From contig NZ_NTMH01000019.1 of assembly GCF_002307475.1 (NCBI RefSeq), positions 22,276 to 86,275 on the forward strand: DNA of 64,000 nucleotides. The letters run 5' to 3'. Positions 43,921 to 53,417 of the stretch are shown piece by piece. This DNA comes from Pantoea allii. Lineage in GTDB: Bacteria > Pseudomonadota > Gammaproteobacteria > Enterobacterales > Enterobacteriaceae. Position numbers and translations under genes: made by a program. The notes below the pieces were generated by a model. That model was not told where the DNA came from, searched no databases, and saw nothing but the letters and a program-made list of their open reading frames with translations. The stretch's first letter is position 1. Each line of letters opens with the position of its first letter.

Positions 43921-44929
43921 AATTGATGCGTGCCCCTGAGCCGCCTTCTTCCAGCGGCCCGTCAGGGTCAACGGGCAACACGATGTAGACCGCTTCAAAC
44001 ACCGCGCCACACTCATCATCACCAAATAACTGCACATCAAGCTGAACCCGGGCTTTACGGCCTCGCGCCAGGCGATCGAGATCGCCACTCAATGATCCGA
44101 GGTCGGCAATGGCACCCGGCCTGCCCGTAATCGGACGGCTGTAGCGTATGTGCGCATCAGCCAGAATAATGGTGCCGCCCAGGTGGCGCTCACGCAGCAA
44201 CAACCAGATCAGTCCCCAGCCGGTAAGCGTTGCCAGCGAAAACAGACTTCCGGCAAACAGGGTATGGTGCGGATTTTGGTTGCCGGTTTCCGGCATGGTG
44301 GTAATAAATTTTTGCCCGGTGTATTGCAGGATGCGCACGCCCATTTTCTCACTCAACGGAATGTGCTCATACCAGGCCTGCTGCAACTGCCCGCACCAGT
44401 CAGCGCGGTGTAAAATATCATCCAGCGTGACAACCGGTTTAATCATCAGGAAGTGACGCACCGGCGTGGTTTGCGGTGCGGTAATCTCGCCCTGATTGAC
44501 GTATCCGAGCTTGGCGAAGAACGCCACCGCGTCCTCACGCGCGCTGCACGTCACGCGCTTTACGCCTTCCTGACGCGCTACCGACTCCAGCGTCATCGCC
44601 ACCAGCGTGCCCAGACCTTTTCCCTGGACGGTAGGATGTACAGCAAGGAAGCGGATAGCCGCCTCATTATCCGCATTGATGTAAAGTCGCCCTACCGCAA
44701 CGGGTTTACCTTGTTCATCCACCACCATTTGATGATGCGCTAACGCATCCCAGGCATCACGCTCAGAACCCTGCGGCTGATGCAGCGGCTTTCGTAACAT
44801 TTCCCAGCGGAACTGATAATACACATCCAGCTCTTCCGCCGTTTGTGGCACACGAAGATGATACATAAAGTGTTTCTCTCGTTCTGATGCGGGGTTGCGG
44901 ATGTTTAGCCGCGCGGTATGTGGCGTCAT
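43919..44929 (-). CDS. fabY: Acetyltransferase-thioesterase fusion FabY (YiiD)
   Basis: A 336-residue two-domain protein corresponding to E. coli FabY (YiiD), which can bypass FabH to start fatty acid synthesis. The N-terminal GNAT domain has [18 protein letters not shown] (acetyl-CoA loop, about residues 95-115). The C-terminal hot-dog thioesterase domain starts with [21 protein letters not shown] (near 212). Its ATG overlaps the dtd stop (ATGA), supporting the longer start over the internal MYHLRVP. Last gene of the yihX-yihY-dtd-fabY run. Confidence 0.93.
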   Translation of the reverse strand: MTPHTARLNIRNPASEREKHFMYHLRVPQTAEELDVYYQFRWEMLRKPLHQPQGSERDAWDALAHHQMVVDEQGKPVAVGRLYINADNEAAIRFLAVHPTVQGKGLGTLVAMTLESVARQEGVKRVTCSAREDAVAFFAKLGYVNQGEITAPQTTPVRHFLMIKPVVTLDDILHRADWCGQLQQAWYEHIPLSEKMGVRILQYTGQKFITTMPETGNQNPHHTLFAGSLFSLATLTGWGLIWLLLRERHLGGTIILADAHIRYSRPITGRPGAIADLGSLSGDLDRLARGRKARVQLDVQLFGDDECGAVFEAVYIVLPVDPDGPLEEGGSGARIN

Positions 44930-45363
44930 ACCTGTAACCAGAAGGTTACCGGCCCGTCGTTAACCAACGCCACCTGCATATCAGCAGCAAAGCGGCCATT
45001 GGCGGTCGTCACATCATGGCGACGGCAACACGCGCTGAAATAGTCGTAGAGACGTTCCGCTTCTTGCGGCTCCGCCCCACCAGAAAATGAGGGGCGCATG
45101 CCCTTTTGCGTATCGGCAGCCAGCGTAAACTGCGACACCACCAGCGCACTCCCGCCCGCCTGTTTGACGTTCAGGTTCATCTTGCCCTGTTCATCACTGA
45201 AAATGCGATAACCCAGTACGCGCTCCGCCAGCCGCTCGGCGTGCTTTTCATCATCACCTTTTTCAACACCCAACAGAATCAACAACCCCTGTCCGATTTC
45301 ACCCACAACCGCGTTATCGATACTGACGCTGGCACGCTGTACGCGTTGAATTAAAGCAATCAT
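44926..45363 (-). CDS. dtd: D-aminoacyl-tRNA deacylase
   Basis: A 145-residue DTD enzyme that frees tRNAs mischarged with D-amino acids or glycine. [12 protein letters not shown] contains the conserved SQxTL motif (near residue 79) and NDGPVTFW the cross-subunit NxGPVT motif (near 135). It overlaps both neighbours by ATGA junctions, so yihY, dtd and fabY are translated in series. Confidence 0.97.
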   Translation of the reverse strand: MIALIQRVQRASVSIDNAVVGEIGQGLLILLGVEKGDDEKHAERLAERVLGYRIFSDEQGKMNLNVKQAGGSALVVSQFTLAADTQKGMRPSFSGGAEPQEAERLYDYFSACCRRHDVTTANGRFAADMQVALVNDGPVTFWLQV

Positions 45364-46229
45364 CCGTCCTCTCGTTCTTTTTCTCTTTCCTGCCGTTTGA
45401 ACTGGCGGTAGTCATCTAAGGTGACGGTAATCTCTGCGCCGAGGAGTACGATACACCAGGTCCAGTAAACCCACAGGAATAAAATGGGGATCACCGCCAG
45501 CACACCATAGATCAGTTGGTATGACGGGAACATCGTAACATACAGCGCAAAGCCCTTTTTCCCCAGTTCAAATAACAGCCCGGCGACCAGCGCCCCCGTA
45601 AGCGCATCGCGCGCGGGCACCCGCTGTGTCGGGACAATACTGTATAGCAGCCAAAACGATAGCCATGATAAGAGCAACGGAAAGAAACGCAGCATCTGAT
45701 CGACCAGACTGGTTACCCCCGTCACATTTATCCACTTCAACGACAGCAGATAAGAGCTGATGGCTAAACTGGCACCCGCCAGTAACGGCCCGAGCGTTAA
45801 TATCATCCAGTACACCGCAAAGGAATAGACCAGCGGCCGCTTTTTGTCGCTGCGCCAGATAGCATTCAGGGCCGAATCAACGGAATGCATCAGCAACAGC
45901 GCCGTCACGATCAGGCCGACGGCACCCACGGCCGTCATACGATGGACGTTGGCCACAAACTGCTCAAGATAACGTTGCAGCGTATTACCTGCAGCCGGCA
46001 TGAAGTTGGTAAAAATGAAATTCTTAAGCTGGACGCTGATGTCAGAGAACACAGGAAACGCCGCAAACAGCGCAAAGACCACGGCAATCAGCGGAACCAG
46101 CGCCAGTAACGACACAAAAGCCAGGTTACCGGCCTGCGTCGTCATGGCGTCATTATCAATGCGTTTCCACAGCAGCTTGAGCCACAGCCAGAACGCATGA
46201 AACCCGGGGCGAAAATGACGTAACTTCAT
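45360..46229 (-). CDS. yihY: YihY/virulence factor BrkB family inner-membrane protein
   Basis: A 289-residue membrane protein with six hydrophobic segments, of the YihY/BrkB family. The conserved [17 protein letters not shown] and the [21 protein letters not shown] segment near residues 240-262 are visible. It was once called RNase BN by mistake; the true function is unknown. It overlaps dtd at ATGA and follows yihX by 3 bp. Confidence 0.93.
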   Translation of the reverse strand: MKLRHFRPGFHAFWLWLKLLWKRIDNDAMTTQAGNLAFVSLLALVPLIAVVFALFAAFPVFSDISVQLKNFIFTNFMPAAGNTLQRYLEQFVANVHRMTAVGAVGLIVTALLLMHSVDSALNAIWRSDKKRPLVYSFAVYWMILTLGPLLAGASLAISSYLLSLKWINVTGVTSLVDQMLRFFPLLLSWLSFWLLYSIVPTQRVPARDALTGALVAGLLFELGKKGFALYVTMFPSYQLIYGVLAVIPILFLWVYWTWCIVLLGAEITVTLDDYRQFKRQEREKEREDG

Positions 46230-46232
46230 GGC

Positions 46233-46829
46233 TTAATGCCGACCCGCGAACCAGTCAGGTACGGTGGTGCTATCGGTCACCAGCACAGTCTCAATCCCCA
46301 AGGCGCGTGCACCCTCAATGTTCTGCGCGTTGTCATCGAAGAACACGGCCTGATCGGCGCTAAAGCCTTCAGCGGCCAAAACATGCTGATAGATTCTCGC
46401 TTCAGGTTTGCGCATGCCCAGCTCCTGCGACAAATAGATCTTGTCGGCCGCCTGCTGCACGTCAGGATACTGCGTCGGCCAGAAGGTACAATGCAGCGCG
46501 TTGGTGTTGGAGAGAATCACCACTCGATGTCCCTCCTGCCGCAGTTGATGCATTATCGCCAGCGTATCCGGGCGGACGCCAACGAATATTGCCTGCCAGC
46601 CTGCCGCAAACTGTTCATAGCTCAGTGCGATATCCAGCTTTTCACACAGGGCTTCAGCGAAGGCTTCGTCACTGATTTCACCGCGCTCATGCTGCTCAAA
46701 TGCCTCATCCATATGGAAGTGACTTTGAAGTGATGCCAGTGGCACGCGGCTAAGGTCACTCCAGACACCTAACACGCGGTTAAAGTCGATATCAATAATC
46801 ACATTGCCCAAATCAAAGATATAAAGCAT
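46233..46829 (-). CDS. yihX: HAD-family sugar phosphatase YihX
   Basis: A 198-residue HAD hydrolase. The N-terminal FDLGNVIIDIDFNRV has the nucleophile Asp; VILSNTNALHCTFW is motif II; RKPEARIYQHVL has the motif III Lys; VFFDDNAQNIEGA gives the metal Asp pair. In E. coli the enzyme acts on alpha-D-glucose 1-phosphate. The start at 46829 is preceded by GAGGAGG; nine codons further upstream are not conserved. First gene of the yihX-fabY group. Confidence 0.94.
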   Translation of the reverse strand: MLYIFDLGNVIIDIDFNRVLGVWSDLSRVPLASLQSHFHMDEAFEQHERGEISDEAFAEALCEKLDIALSYEQFAAGWQAIFVGVRPDTLAIMHQLRQEGHRVVILSNTNALHCTFWPTQYPDVQQAADKIYLSQELGMRKPEARIYQHVLAAEGFSADQAVFFDDNAQNIEGARALGIETVLVTDSTTVPDWFAGRH

Positions 46830-47013
46830 GGTGCCTCCTCGGGTTCCCTGGATCATTCACTCTAGCGGTAAAAGCGCAGCCTGAACAGGCAGCCTGGACG
46901 AGAAAAATAGAAACGCTAAGTTAAGGCACGACGGCACGACGTTGAAAGGGGATAGAGAAGAAGTTACGGGCTGGTTTAGGCTGGATTTAACTCTGTATGA
47001 CAATCGCGCAGGC

Positions 47014-47040
47014 AAAAAAAGCCCCGTTAAACGGGGCTTC
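47014..47040 (-). terminator. bipA terminator
   Basis: On the minus strand AGCCCCGTTTAACGGGGCT is followed by a run of seven T's, shortly after the bipA stop. Confidence 0.92.
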
Positions 47041-47050
47041 TTACATGCAT

Positions 47051-48874
47051 TTACGCGTCTTTAGGACCGCGTGAAGCACGCTTACGATCGTTCTCGGTCA
47101 GGTGACGTTTACGGATACGCACGGACTGAGGGGTAACTTCGACCAGTTCGTCGTCATCAATGAACTCGATAGCCTGCTCAAGTGTCATTTTGATCGGTGG
47201 AACCAGTGTCGTTGCTTCGTCTGTACCGGAAGCACGCATGTTAGTCAGCTTCTTACCGGTCAGGCAGTTTACGGTCAGGTCGTTAGAACGACTGTGAATA
47301 CCGATGATCTGACCTTCATAGACTTCTGCACCGTGACCCAGGAACAGCTTACCGCGATCCTGCAGACCGAACAGGGCGAAAGCAACCGCTTTACCCTGGC
47401 CGTTGGAGATCAGAACGCCGTTCTGACGCTGGCCCACTTCGCCCGGACGAATATCATCGTAGTGGCTAAAGGTGGAGTACAGCAGACCGGTACCTGATGT
47501 CATGGTCATAAATTCGTTACGGAAACCGATCAGACCACGGCTTGGGATCACGTAGTCAAGACGTACGCGGCCTTTACCATCTGGGTCCATGTTTTTCAGG
47601 TCGCCTTTACGCTCGCCCATGGCTTGCATAACGGAACCCTGATGCGTTTCTTCGATATCCAGCGTCACGTTCTCGAACGGCTCTTGCTTACGGCCTTCGA
47701 ATTCGCGGAAGATAACTTTCGGACGGGATACCGCCAGTTCGAAACCTTCACGACGCATGTTCTCGATCAGAACAGACAGGTGCAGCTCACCACGGCCCGA
47801 TACACGGAACGCGTCAGCATCTTCAGTTTCTTCAACACGCAGTGCTACGTTGTGAACCAGTTCTTTGTTCAGACGCTCAAGGATCTGACGTGACGTCACG
47901 TACTTACCTTCTTTACCGCAGAACGGTGAGGTGTTGACGTTAAAGAACATCGTGACCGTTGGCTCATCCACGCTCAGTGCTGGCAGGGCCTGCACATTCT
48001 GCGGATCACAAATGGTGTCAGAAATGTTCAGTTCACCCAGACCGGTGATAGCAATGATATCGCCCGCTTCTGCCATGTCGCTGTCAATACGCTCCAGGCC
48101 CAGGTGAGTCAGCACTTTACCGACTTTACCGTTACGCGTTTTACCTTCGCTATCAATGATAGTGACTTGCTGGTTAGGCTTCACTTTACCGCGCTTAATG
48201 CGGCCGATGCCGATAACGCCCAGGTAGTTGTTGTAGTCCAGCTGAGAGATTTGCATCTGCAGCGGCGCGTCAGCTTCAACCTGTGGAGGCGATACGTGGT
48301 CAACGATAGCCTGATACAGCGGGGTCATATCGTCAGCCATGTCTGTATGCTCAAGACCGGCAATACCATTCAGCGCAGAGGCAAAAATGATAGGGAAGTC
48401 CAACTGCTCGTCAGTCGCATCCAGGTTAACGAACAGGTCAAATACCTGATCAACAACCCAGTCAGGACGTGCGCCAGGACGGTCGACTTTGTTGATAACC
48501 ACAATCGGCTTCAAACCATGCGCGAACGCTTTTTTGGTTACGAAGCGGGTTTGCGGCATAGGGCCATCCATCGCATCTACAACCAACAGTACCGAATCCA
48601 CCATAGACATTACGCGTTCAACTTCACCACCGAAGTCGGCGTGTCCTGGGGTATCAACGATGTTGATACGGTAGTCGTTCCATTTAATGGCGGTATTTTT
48701 TGCGAGGATGGTAATCCCACGCTCTTTCTCCAAATCATTGGAGTCCATCACACGCTCGGTGGCTTCAGTACGGGCATCAAAAGTACCAGACTGTTGCAGC
48801 AGTTTATCAACCAGGGTGGTCTTTCCATGGTCAACGTGCGCGATGATGGCGATGTTACGCAAATTTTCGATCAC
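47051..48874 (-). CDS. bipA: Ribosome-dependent GTPase BipA/TypA
   Basis: A 607-residue translational GTPase, the E. coli length. The G domain starts [19 protein letters not shown], with [14 protein letters not shown] (G3) and [10 protein letters not shown] (G4) after it. EF-Tu-like domain II, two EF-G-like domains and the BipA-specific C-terminus follow. It assists 50S subunit assembly, mainly at low temperature, and influences motility and virulence. Divergent from glnA, as in E. coli. Confidence 0.97.
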   Translation of the reverse strand: MIENLRNIAIIAHVDHGKTTLVDKLLQQSGTFDARTEATERVMDSNDLEKERGITILAKNTAIKWNDYRINIVDTPGHADFGGEVERVMSMVDSVLLVVDAMDGPMPQTRFVTKKAFAHGLKPIVVINKVDRPGARPDWVVDQVFDLFVNLDATDEQLDFPIIFASALNGIAGLEHTDMADDMTPLYQAIVDHVSPPQVEADAPLQMQISQLDYNNYLGVIGIGRIKRGKVKPNQQVTIIDSEGKTRNGKVGKVLTHLGLERIDSDMAEAGDIIAITGLGELNISDTICDPQNVQALPALSVDEPTVTMFFNVNTSPFCGKEGKYVTSRQILERLNKELVHNVALRVEETEDADAFRVSGRGELHLSVLIENMRREGFELAVSRPKVIFREFEGRKQEPFENVTLDIEETHQGSVMQAMGERKGDLKNMDPDGKGRVRLDYVIPSRGLIGFRNEFMTMTSGTGLLYSTFSHYDDIRPGEVGQRQNGVLISNGQGKAVAFALFGLQDRGKLFLGHGAEVYEGQIIGIHSRSNDLTVNCLTGKKLTNMRASGTDEATTLVPPIKMTLEQAIEFIDDDELVEVTPQSVRIRKRHLTENDRKRASRGPKDA

Positions 48875-49024
48875 AGCTTTTTTGCCTCAGGCATTAGAAA
48901 TAACGCGGTATTGTACACGGATTAAGCGGGAGACTGAACACGATCACACTTTTCACTGAAAGTTTATTGCATTGTCGCAAAATCGCACTATTAGCCGTGC
49001 AAAATTTGCACTGCATCGAGGTTT

Positions 49025-49041
49025 TGCACCAAAAAAGTGCT
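49025..49041. promoter_or_regulatory. NtrC enhancer site 1 of glnA
   Basis: TGCACC-AAAAA-AGTGCT matches the dyad TGCACY-N5-RGTGCA with one mismatch. Its centre is about 140 bp before the predicted glnAp2 start. Confidence 0.85.
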
Positions 49042-49056
49042 CACTTTCAACTCAGA

Positions 49057-49073
49057 TGCACACAAACAGTGCG
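49057..49073. promoter_or_regulatory. NtrC enhancer site 2 of glnA
   Basis: TGCACA-CAAAC-AGTGCG is a second NtrC dyad exactly 32 bp (about three helical turns) from site 1, the spacing used for cooperative NtrC binding in E. coli. Confidence 0.85.
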
Positions 49074-49148
49074 TTGCGACTATCATGGTGCATGACTTAT
49101 ATGACAAAAAGGTGCATGACAGCGCGATTTTGTGCAAAGAAATAAAGT

Positions 49149-49164
49149 TGGCACAGAATTCGCT
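49149..49164 (+). promoter_or_regulatory. Sigma-54 promoter glnAp2
   Basis: TGGCACAGAATTCGCT has the -24 GG and -12 GC dinucleotides separated by 10 bp. It is nearly identical to the E. coli glnAp2 element. Transcription should start near 49175. Confidence 0.93.
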
Positions 49165-49306
49165 TTGTATTATCCAGACGAAAACGATGTAAGACAACGG
49201 TTGCAGAGCTGGTCAGGATCAGATTCAGGAATGGTCGTTAACAGTCGTTCATTCCGTAACCCGGTTCTCACTATGTAGACAATGACCATTTCCAGGAGAG
49301 TTGAGT

Positions 49307-50716
49307 ATGTCCGCTGAACACGTTCTCTCGATGATGAACGAGCATGAAGTTAAGTTTGTTGACCTGCGTTTTACCGATACCAAAGGTAAAGAACAGCACG
49401 TTACTATTCCGGCTCACCAGGTTAACGCTGACTTCTTCGAAGAAGGCAAAATGTTCGATGGCTCTTCCATCGGCGGCTGGAAAGGGATTAATGAATCAGA
49501 CATGGTACTGATGCCTGATGCAACCACGGCGGTGATGGACCCTTTCTTTGAAGATTCTACGCTGATTATTCGTTGCGACATCCTTGAGCCAGGCACCATG
49601 CAGGGCTATGACCGTGACCCACGCTCTATCGCTAAGCGTGCTGAAGACTACCTGCGCGCTTCAGGCATTGCGGACACCGTTCTGTTTGGCCCAGAGCCAG
49701 AATTCTTCCTGTTCGACGATATCCGTTTTGGTTCTTCAACGTCTGGCTCACATGTTGCCATCGACGATATCGAAGCGGCATGGAACACCAGTAAAGAATA
49801 TGAAGGCGGTAACAAAGGTCACCGTCCAGGTCTGAAAGGCGGTTACTTCCCGGTGCCACCGGTTGACTCATCACAGGACATCCGTTCTGCCATGTGTCTG
49901 ACCATGGAGCAAATGGGCCTGGTGGTTGAAGCCCATCACCATGAAGTCGCAACAGCAGGTCAGAACGAAGTGGCAACGCGCTTCAATACCATGACCAAAA
50001 AAGCTGACGAAATTCAGATCTACAAATATGTCGTGCACAACGTCGCCCACGCCTACGGCAAAACCGCGACCTTTATGCCAAAACCTATGTTTGGTGACAA
50101 CGGTTCCGGTATGCACTGCCACATGTCGCTGTCTAAAGGCGGTCAGAACCTGTTCTCTGGCGATAAGTACGGCGGCCTGTCTGAAATGGCACTGTTCTAC
50201 ATCGGCGGTATCATCAAACACGCTAAAGCCATTAACGCCCTGGCGAACCCGACCACCAACTCGTACAAACGTCTGGTGCCCGGTTATGAAGCCCCGGTCA
50301 TGCTGGCCTACTCAGCACGTAACCGTTCAGCCTCAATCCGTATCCCGGTGGTTGCCAGCCCGAAAGCGCGTCGTATTGAAGCCCGCTTCCCGGACCCGGC
50401 TGCTAACCCATACCTGGCGTTCACCGCCCTGCTGATGGCTGGCCTTGATGGCATCATCAACAAAATCCATCCTGGTGACGCGATGGACAAAAACCTGTAT
50501 GACCTGCCACCGGAAGAAGAAGCTGAGATTCCAAAAGTTGCAGGTTCACTGGAAGAAGCGCTGATTGCCCTGAACGAAGACCGCGAGTTCCTGACCCGTG
50601 GCGGCGTGTTTACTGATGATGCTATCGATGCCTACATCGAACTGCGTAAATCAGAAAACGATCGTGTTCGCATGACGCCGCACCCGGTTGAGTTCGAACT
50701 GTACTACAGCGTTTAA
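49307..50716 (+). CDS. glnA: Glutamine synthetase type I
   Basis: Dodecameric enzyme that makes glutamine from glutamate, ammonia and ATP. It has 469 residues. [22 protein letters not shown] (metal and substrate site) and [13 protein letters not shown] are the family signatures; the [10 protein letters not shown] adenylylation segment carries the regulatory Tyr near residue 398. The ATG at 49307 follows AGGAGAG; a TTG two codons upstream is in frame but less likely. First gene of glnALG, controlled by NtrC and sigma-54. Confidence 0.98.
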   Translation: MSAEHVLSMMNEHEVKFVDLRFTDTKGKEQHVTIPAHQVNADFFEEGKMFDGSSIGGWKGINESDMVLMPDATTAVMDPFFEDSTLIIRCDILEPGTMQGYDRDPRSIAKRAEDYLRASGIADTVLFGPEPEFFLFDDIRFGSSTSGSHVAIDDIEAAWNTSKEYEGGNKGHRPGLKGGYFPVPPVDSSQDIRSAMCLTMEQMGLVVEAHHHEVATAGQNEVATRFNTMTKKADEIQIYKYVVHNVAHAYGKTATFMPKPMFGDNGSGMHCHMSLSKGGQNLFSGDKYGGLSEMALFYIGGIIKHAKAINALANPTTNSYKRLVPGYEAPVMLAYSARNRSASIRIPVVASPKARRIEARFPDPAANPYLAFTALLMAGLDGIINKIHPGDAMDKNLYDLPPEEEAEIPKVAGSLEEALIALNEDREFLTRGGVFTDDAIDAYIELRKSENDRVRMTPHPVEFELYYSV

Positions 50717-50734
50717 TTTCAGAGTAAGCAAATG

Positions 50735-50767
50735 GGTGCCGCAGATAAACATTGCAAAGGCGGCACC
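50735..50767 (+). ncRNA. Stem-loop in the glnA 3' UTR (possible GlnZ-like RNA)
   Basis: GGTGCCGC and GCGGCACC form a stem 18 bp after the glnA stop, and a strong terminator follows at 50806. In E. coli and Salmonella the glnA 3' UTR is processed into the small RNA GlnZ. This UTR has the right position and length, but I cannot confirm sequence conservation, so it is a candidate only. Confidence 0.4.
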
Positions 50768-50805
50768 GAGAGTCTGAAACGTTTTTTTGTTGCCGTGGAA
50801 ACTTT

Positions 50806-50830
50806 AGCCCATCTTCGGATGGGCTTTTTT
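50806..50830 (+). terminator. glnA-glnL intergenic terminator
   Basis: AGCCCATC-TTCG-GATGGGCT followed by TTTTT. It would limit read-through from glnA to glnLG. Confidence 0.93.
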
Positions 50831-50880
50831 CTCCGCGAATTCATCGTTCATTCGCTTTAATTCCGGCTTAAAGATTACAA

Positions 50881-50897
50881 TGCACTAAATCAGTGCA
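50881..50897. promoter_or_regulatory. NtrC operator at the glnL promoter
   Basis: TGCACTAAATCAGTGCA is a perfect NtrC dyad 12 bp before the glnL start. The equivalent site in E. coli represses glnLp, giving autoregulation of the NtrBC pair. Confidence 0.9.
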
Positions 50898-50909
50898 GAG
50901 GAACGCTGT

Positions 50910-51959
50910 ATGGCAACTGCCTCACTGCCCGATGCAGGGCAGATTCTCAATACCTTAATCAACAGTATTTTGTTGGTGGATAACGATTTGGTTATTCATT
51001 ACGCCAATCCTGCGGCACAGCAATTACTGGCGCAAAGTTCACGTAAATTATTCGGTACGCCGTTACCTGAATTGACCGGCTATTTTTCGCTGAATGTAGA
51101 GGTAATGCGCGAGAGTCTTGAGGCGGGCCAGGGCTTTACTGACAGTGAAGTCACTCTGGTGGTCGATGGCCGGGCACACATTATGTCACTCACGGCACAA
51201 CGGTTGCCTGATGGCTTAATTTTGCTGGAAATGGCGCCCATGGATAATCAGCGTCGTTTGAGCCAGGAACAATTACAGCATGCTCAGCAGGTTGCGGCTC
51301 GCGATCTGGTGCGTGGACTGGCCCATGAGATTAAAAATCCGTTAGGGGGATTGCGTGGCGCCGCTCAGCTGCTGTCCCGCGCCCTGCCCGATCCCGCGCT
51401 GAACGAATATACCAAAGTTATTATCGAACAGGCCGACCGCCTGCGGAATCTGGTCGATCGCTTATTAGGGCCTCAACAACCGGGTATGCACATTACCCAG
51501 AGCATTCATCAGGTCGCTGAACGGGTGGTTAACCTGGTCTCGATGGAGCTGCCCGAAAACGTGTCTCTGGTCCGCGATTACGATCCCAGTCTGCCGGAGT
51601 TACCGCACGATCCCGACCAGATTGAACAGGTTCTGCTGAATGTCGTGCGTAATGCGCTGCAGGCGTTAGGCGAGGACGGCGGCACGATCGTGATTCGCAC
51701 CCGTACGGCCTTTCAGCTAACGCTGCATGGCACGCGGTATCGTCTGGTCGCCCGTATTGATATTGAAGATGACGGCCCCGGCATTCCGGCCCTGCTCCAG
51801 GATACGCTGTTTTATCCCATGGTGAGCGGACGTGAAGGCGGAACCGGTTTAGGTCTTTCTATTGCCCGTAGCCTGATTGATCAGCATTCAGGAAAAATTG
51901 AGTTTAACAGTTGGCCGGGTCATACCGAATTTTCGGTTTACCTGCCTATTCGCCAGTGA
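50910..51959 (+). CDS. glnL: Nitrogen regulation sensor kinase NtrB
   Basis: A 349-residue cytosolic histidine kinase/phosphatase that, with the PII protein, sets phosphorylation of NtrC. A PAS-like N-terminal domain precedes [21 protein letters not shown] with the phosphorylated His near residue 139. The N box [10 protein letters not shown] and the G boxes DDGPGIP and [10 protein letters not shown] complete the ATPase domain. An NtrC dyad overlaps its promoter, and glnG follows after 7 bp. Confidence 0.97.
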   Translation: MATASLPDAGQILNTLINSILLVDNDLVIHYANPAAQQLLAQSSRKLFGTPLPELTGYFSLNVEVMRESLEAGQGFTDSEVTLVVDGRAHIMSLTAQRLPDGLILLEMAPMDNQRRLSQEQLQHAQQVAARDLVRGLAHEIKNPLGGLRGAAQLLSRALPDPALNEYTKVIIEQADRLRNLVDRLLGPQQPGMHITQSIHQVAERVVNLVSMELPENVSLVRDYDPSLPELPHDPDQIEQVLLNVVRNALQALGEDGGTIVIRTRTAFQLTLHGTRYRLVARIDIEDDGPGIPALLQDTLFYPMVSGREGGTGLGLSIARSLIDQHSGKIEFNSWPGHTEFSVYLPIRQ

Positions 51960-51966
51960 GGTTTCT

Positions 51967-53376
51967 ATGCAACGAGGGATAGTCTGGATCGTCGATGACG
52001 ATAGCTCCATCCGCTGGGTGCTTGAACGCGCGCTCACTGGAGCCGGTTTGAGCTGTGCGACCTTTGACAGCGCGAATGACGTGCTGAACGCATTAGCGAC
52101 GAAAACCCCGGACGTTTTATTATCAGACATTCGTATGCCAGGTATGGATGGTCTGACGCTGCTAAAACAGATTAAACAGCGTCATCCTATGCTTCCGGTC
52201 ATCATTATGACGGCGCACTCCGATCTGGATGCCGCGGTCAGTGCCTATCAGCAAGGGGCATTTGATTATCTGCCGAAGCCGTTCGATATCGACGAAGCTG
52301 TCGCGCTGGTTGAGCGCGCCATCAGTCACTATCAGGAACAGCAGCAGCCACGCAATCAACCCGTCAGCGGCCCAACGACCGATATTATCGGTGAAGCACC
52401 CGCCATGCAGGACGTGTTTCGTATCATTGGTCGTCTTTCCCGCTCGTCGATCAGCGTTCTGATCAACGGTGAATCCGGGACGGGTAAAGAGCTGGTTGCA
52501 CATGCGCTGCATCGCCACAGCCCTCGTAGTAAGGCTCCTTTTATTGCCTTAAACATGGCTGCGATTCCAAAGGATTTGATTGAATCTGAACTGTTTGGCC
52601 ATGAAAAAGGGGCGTTTACCGGTGCCAATCAAATCCGCCAGGGCCGTTTTGAACAGGCAGATGGCGGCACGCTGTTTTTAGATGAAATCGGCGATATGCC
52701 GCTGGATGTTCAGACTCGCCTGCTGCGCGTCCTGGCTGATGGACAATTTTATCGTGTTGGCGGCTATGCGCCGGTCAAAGTTGATGTACGTATCATTGCC
52801 GCAACGCACCAGAACCTTGAGCTGCGGGTGCAGGAAGGCAAGTTCCGTGAGGATTTGTTCCACCGCCTGAACGTTATTCGCGTGCATCTCCCGCCTTTGC
52901 GTGAGCGCCGTGAAGATATTCCCCGTCTGGCCCGTTATTTCCTCCAGGTGGCGGCACGGGAGCTTGGCGTTGAAGCCAAGATCCTGCACGCGGAAACCGA
53001 AACCGCGCTAACGCGTCTGCACTGGTCGGGTAACGTGCGTCAGTTGGAGAACACCTGCCGTTGGTTAACCGTTATGGCAGCGGGGCAGGAAGTGCTGATC
53101 CAGGATTTACCGCCTGAACTGTTTGAATCCAGCACGCCAGAAAGCCCGACGCAGTCGTTGCCTGACAACTGGGCGACACTGCTGGCGCAGTGGGCGGATC
53201 GCGCGCTGCGTTCCGGTCATCAAAATCTGCTGTCTGAAGCTCAGCCGGAGATGGAGCGCACATTACTCACCACTGCGCTACGTCATACCCAAGGGCACAA
53301 GCAGGAAGCAGCACGTTTGCTCGGCTGGGGAAGAAATACCCTGACGCGTAAGCTTAAAGAACTGGGCATGGAATAA
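51967..53376 (+). CDS. glnG: Nitrogen response regulator NtrC
   Basis: Sigma-54 activator of 469 residues. The receiver domain has the acidic pocket IVDDDSS and the phosphoryl Asp in LLSDIRMPG (near residue 54). The AAA+ domain has GESGTGKE (Walker A, near 169), the sigma-54-contacting GAFTGA loop (near 216) and LDEIGDM (Walker B). The C-terminal Fis-like helix-turn-helix is AARLLGWGRNTLTRKLKELG. The start at 51967 is fixed by conservation of MQRGIVWIVDDD. Confidence 0.98.
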   Translation: MQRGIVWIVDDDSSIRWVLERALTGAGLSCATFDSANDVLNALATKTPDVLLSDIRMPGMDGLTLLKQIKQRHPMLPVIIMTAHSDLDAAVSAYQQGAFDYLPKPFDIDEAVALVERAISHYQEQQQPRNQPVSGPTTDIIGEAPAMQDVFRIIGRLSRSSISVLINGESGTGKELVAHALHRHSPRSKAPFIALNMAAIPKDLIESELFGHEKGAFTGANQIRQGRFEQADGGTLFLDEIGDMPLDVQTRLLRVLADGQFYRVGGYAPVKVDVRIIAATHQNLELRVQEGKFREDLFHRLNVIRVHLPPLRERREDIPRLARYFLQVAARELGVEAKILHAETETALTRLHWSGNVRQLENTCRWLTVMAAGQEVLIQDLPPELFESSTPESPTQSLPDNWATLLAQWADRALRSGHQNLLSEAQPEMERTLLTTALRHTQGHKQEAARLLGWGRNTLTRKLKELGME

Positions 53377-53387
53377 GAAACTAACCC

Positions 53388-53417
53388 GCCGGGACAGCCT
53401 GTGCTGTTCCGGCTTTT
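53388..53417 (+). terminator. glnG terminator
   Basis: GCCGGGACAGC-CTGT-GCTGTTCCGGC with TTTTAT after it. It lies between the convergent glnG and hemN ends and overlaps the hemN stop. Confidence 0.85.

Larger units (their letters stand above)
48875..49306. promoter_or_regulatory. bipA-glnA divergent regulatory region
   Basis: 432 bp without a gene. It contains two NtrC enhancer sites and the sigma-54 promoter glnAp2 (listed separately), plus further GTGCA-type half-sites (48985-49140) likely to be lower-affinity NtrC governor sites, as in E. coli. The ribosome site AGGAGAG at 49294 precedes glnA. Confidence 0.85.

Noticed and set aside
48104..48925. 273-codon open frame on the plus strand
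   Set aside because: It lies wholly opposite bipA, which has full-length family motifs. The frame is an antisense shadow of a highly biased coding sequence.
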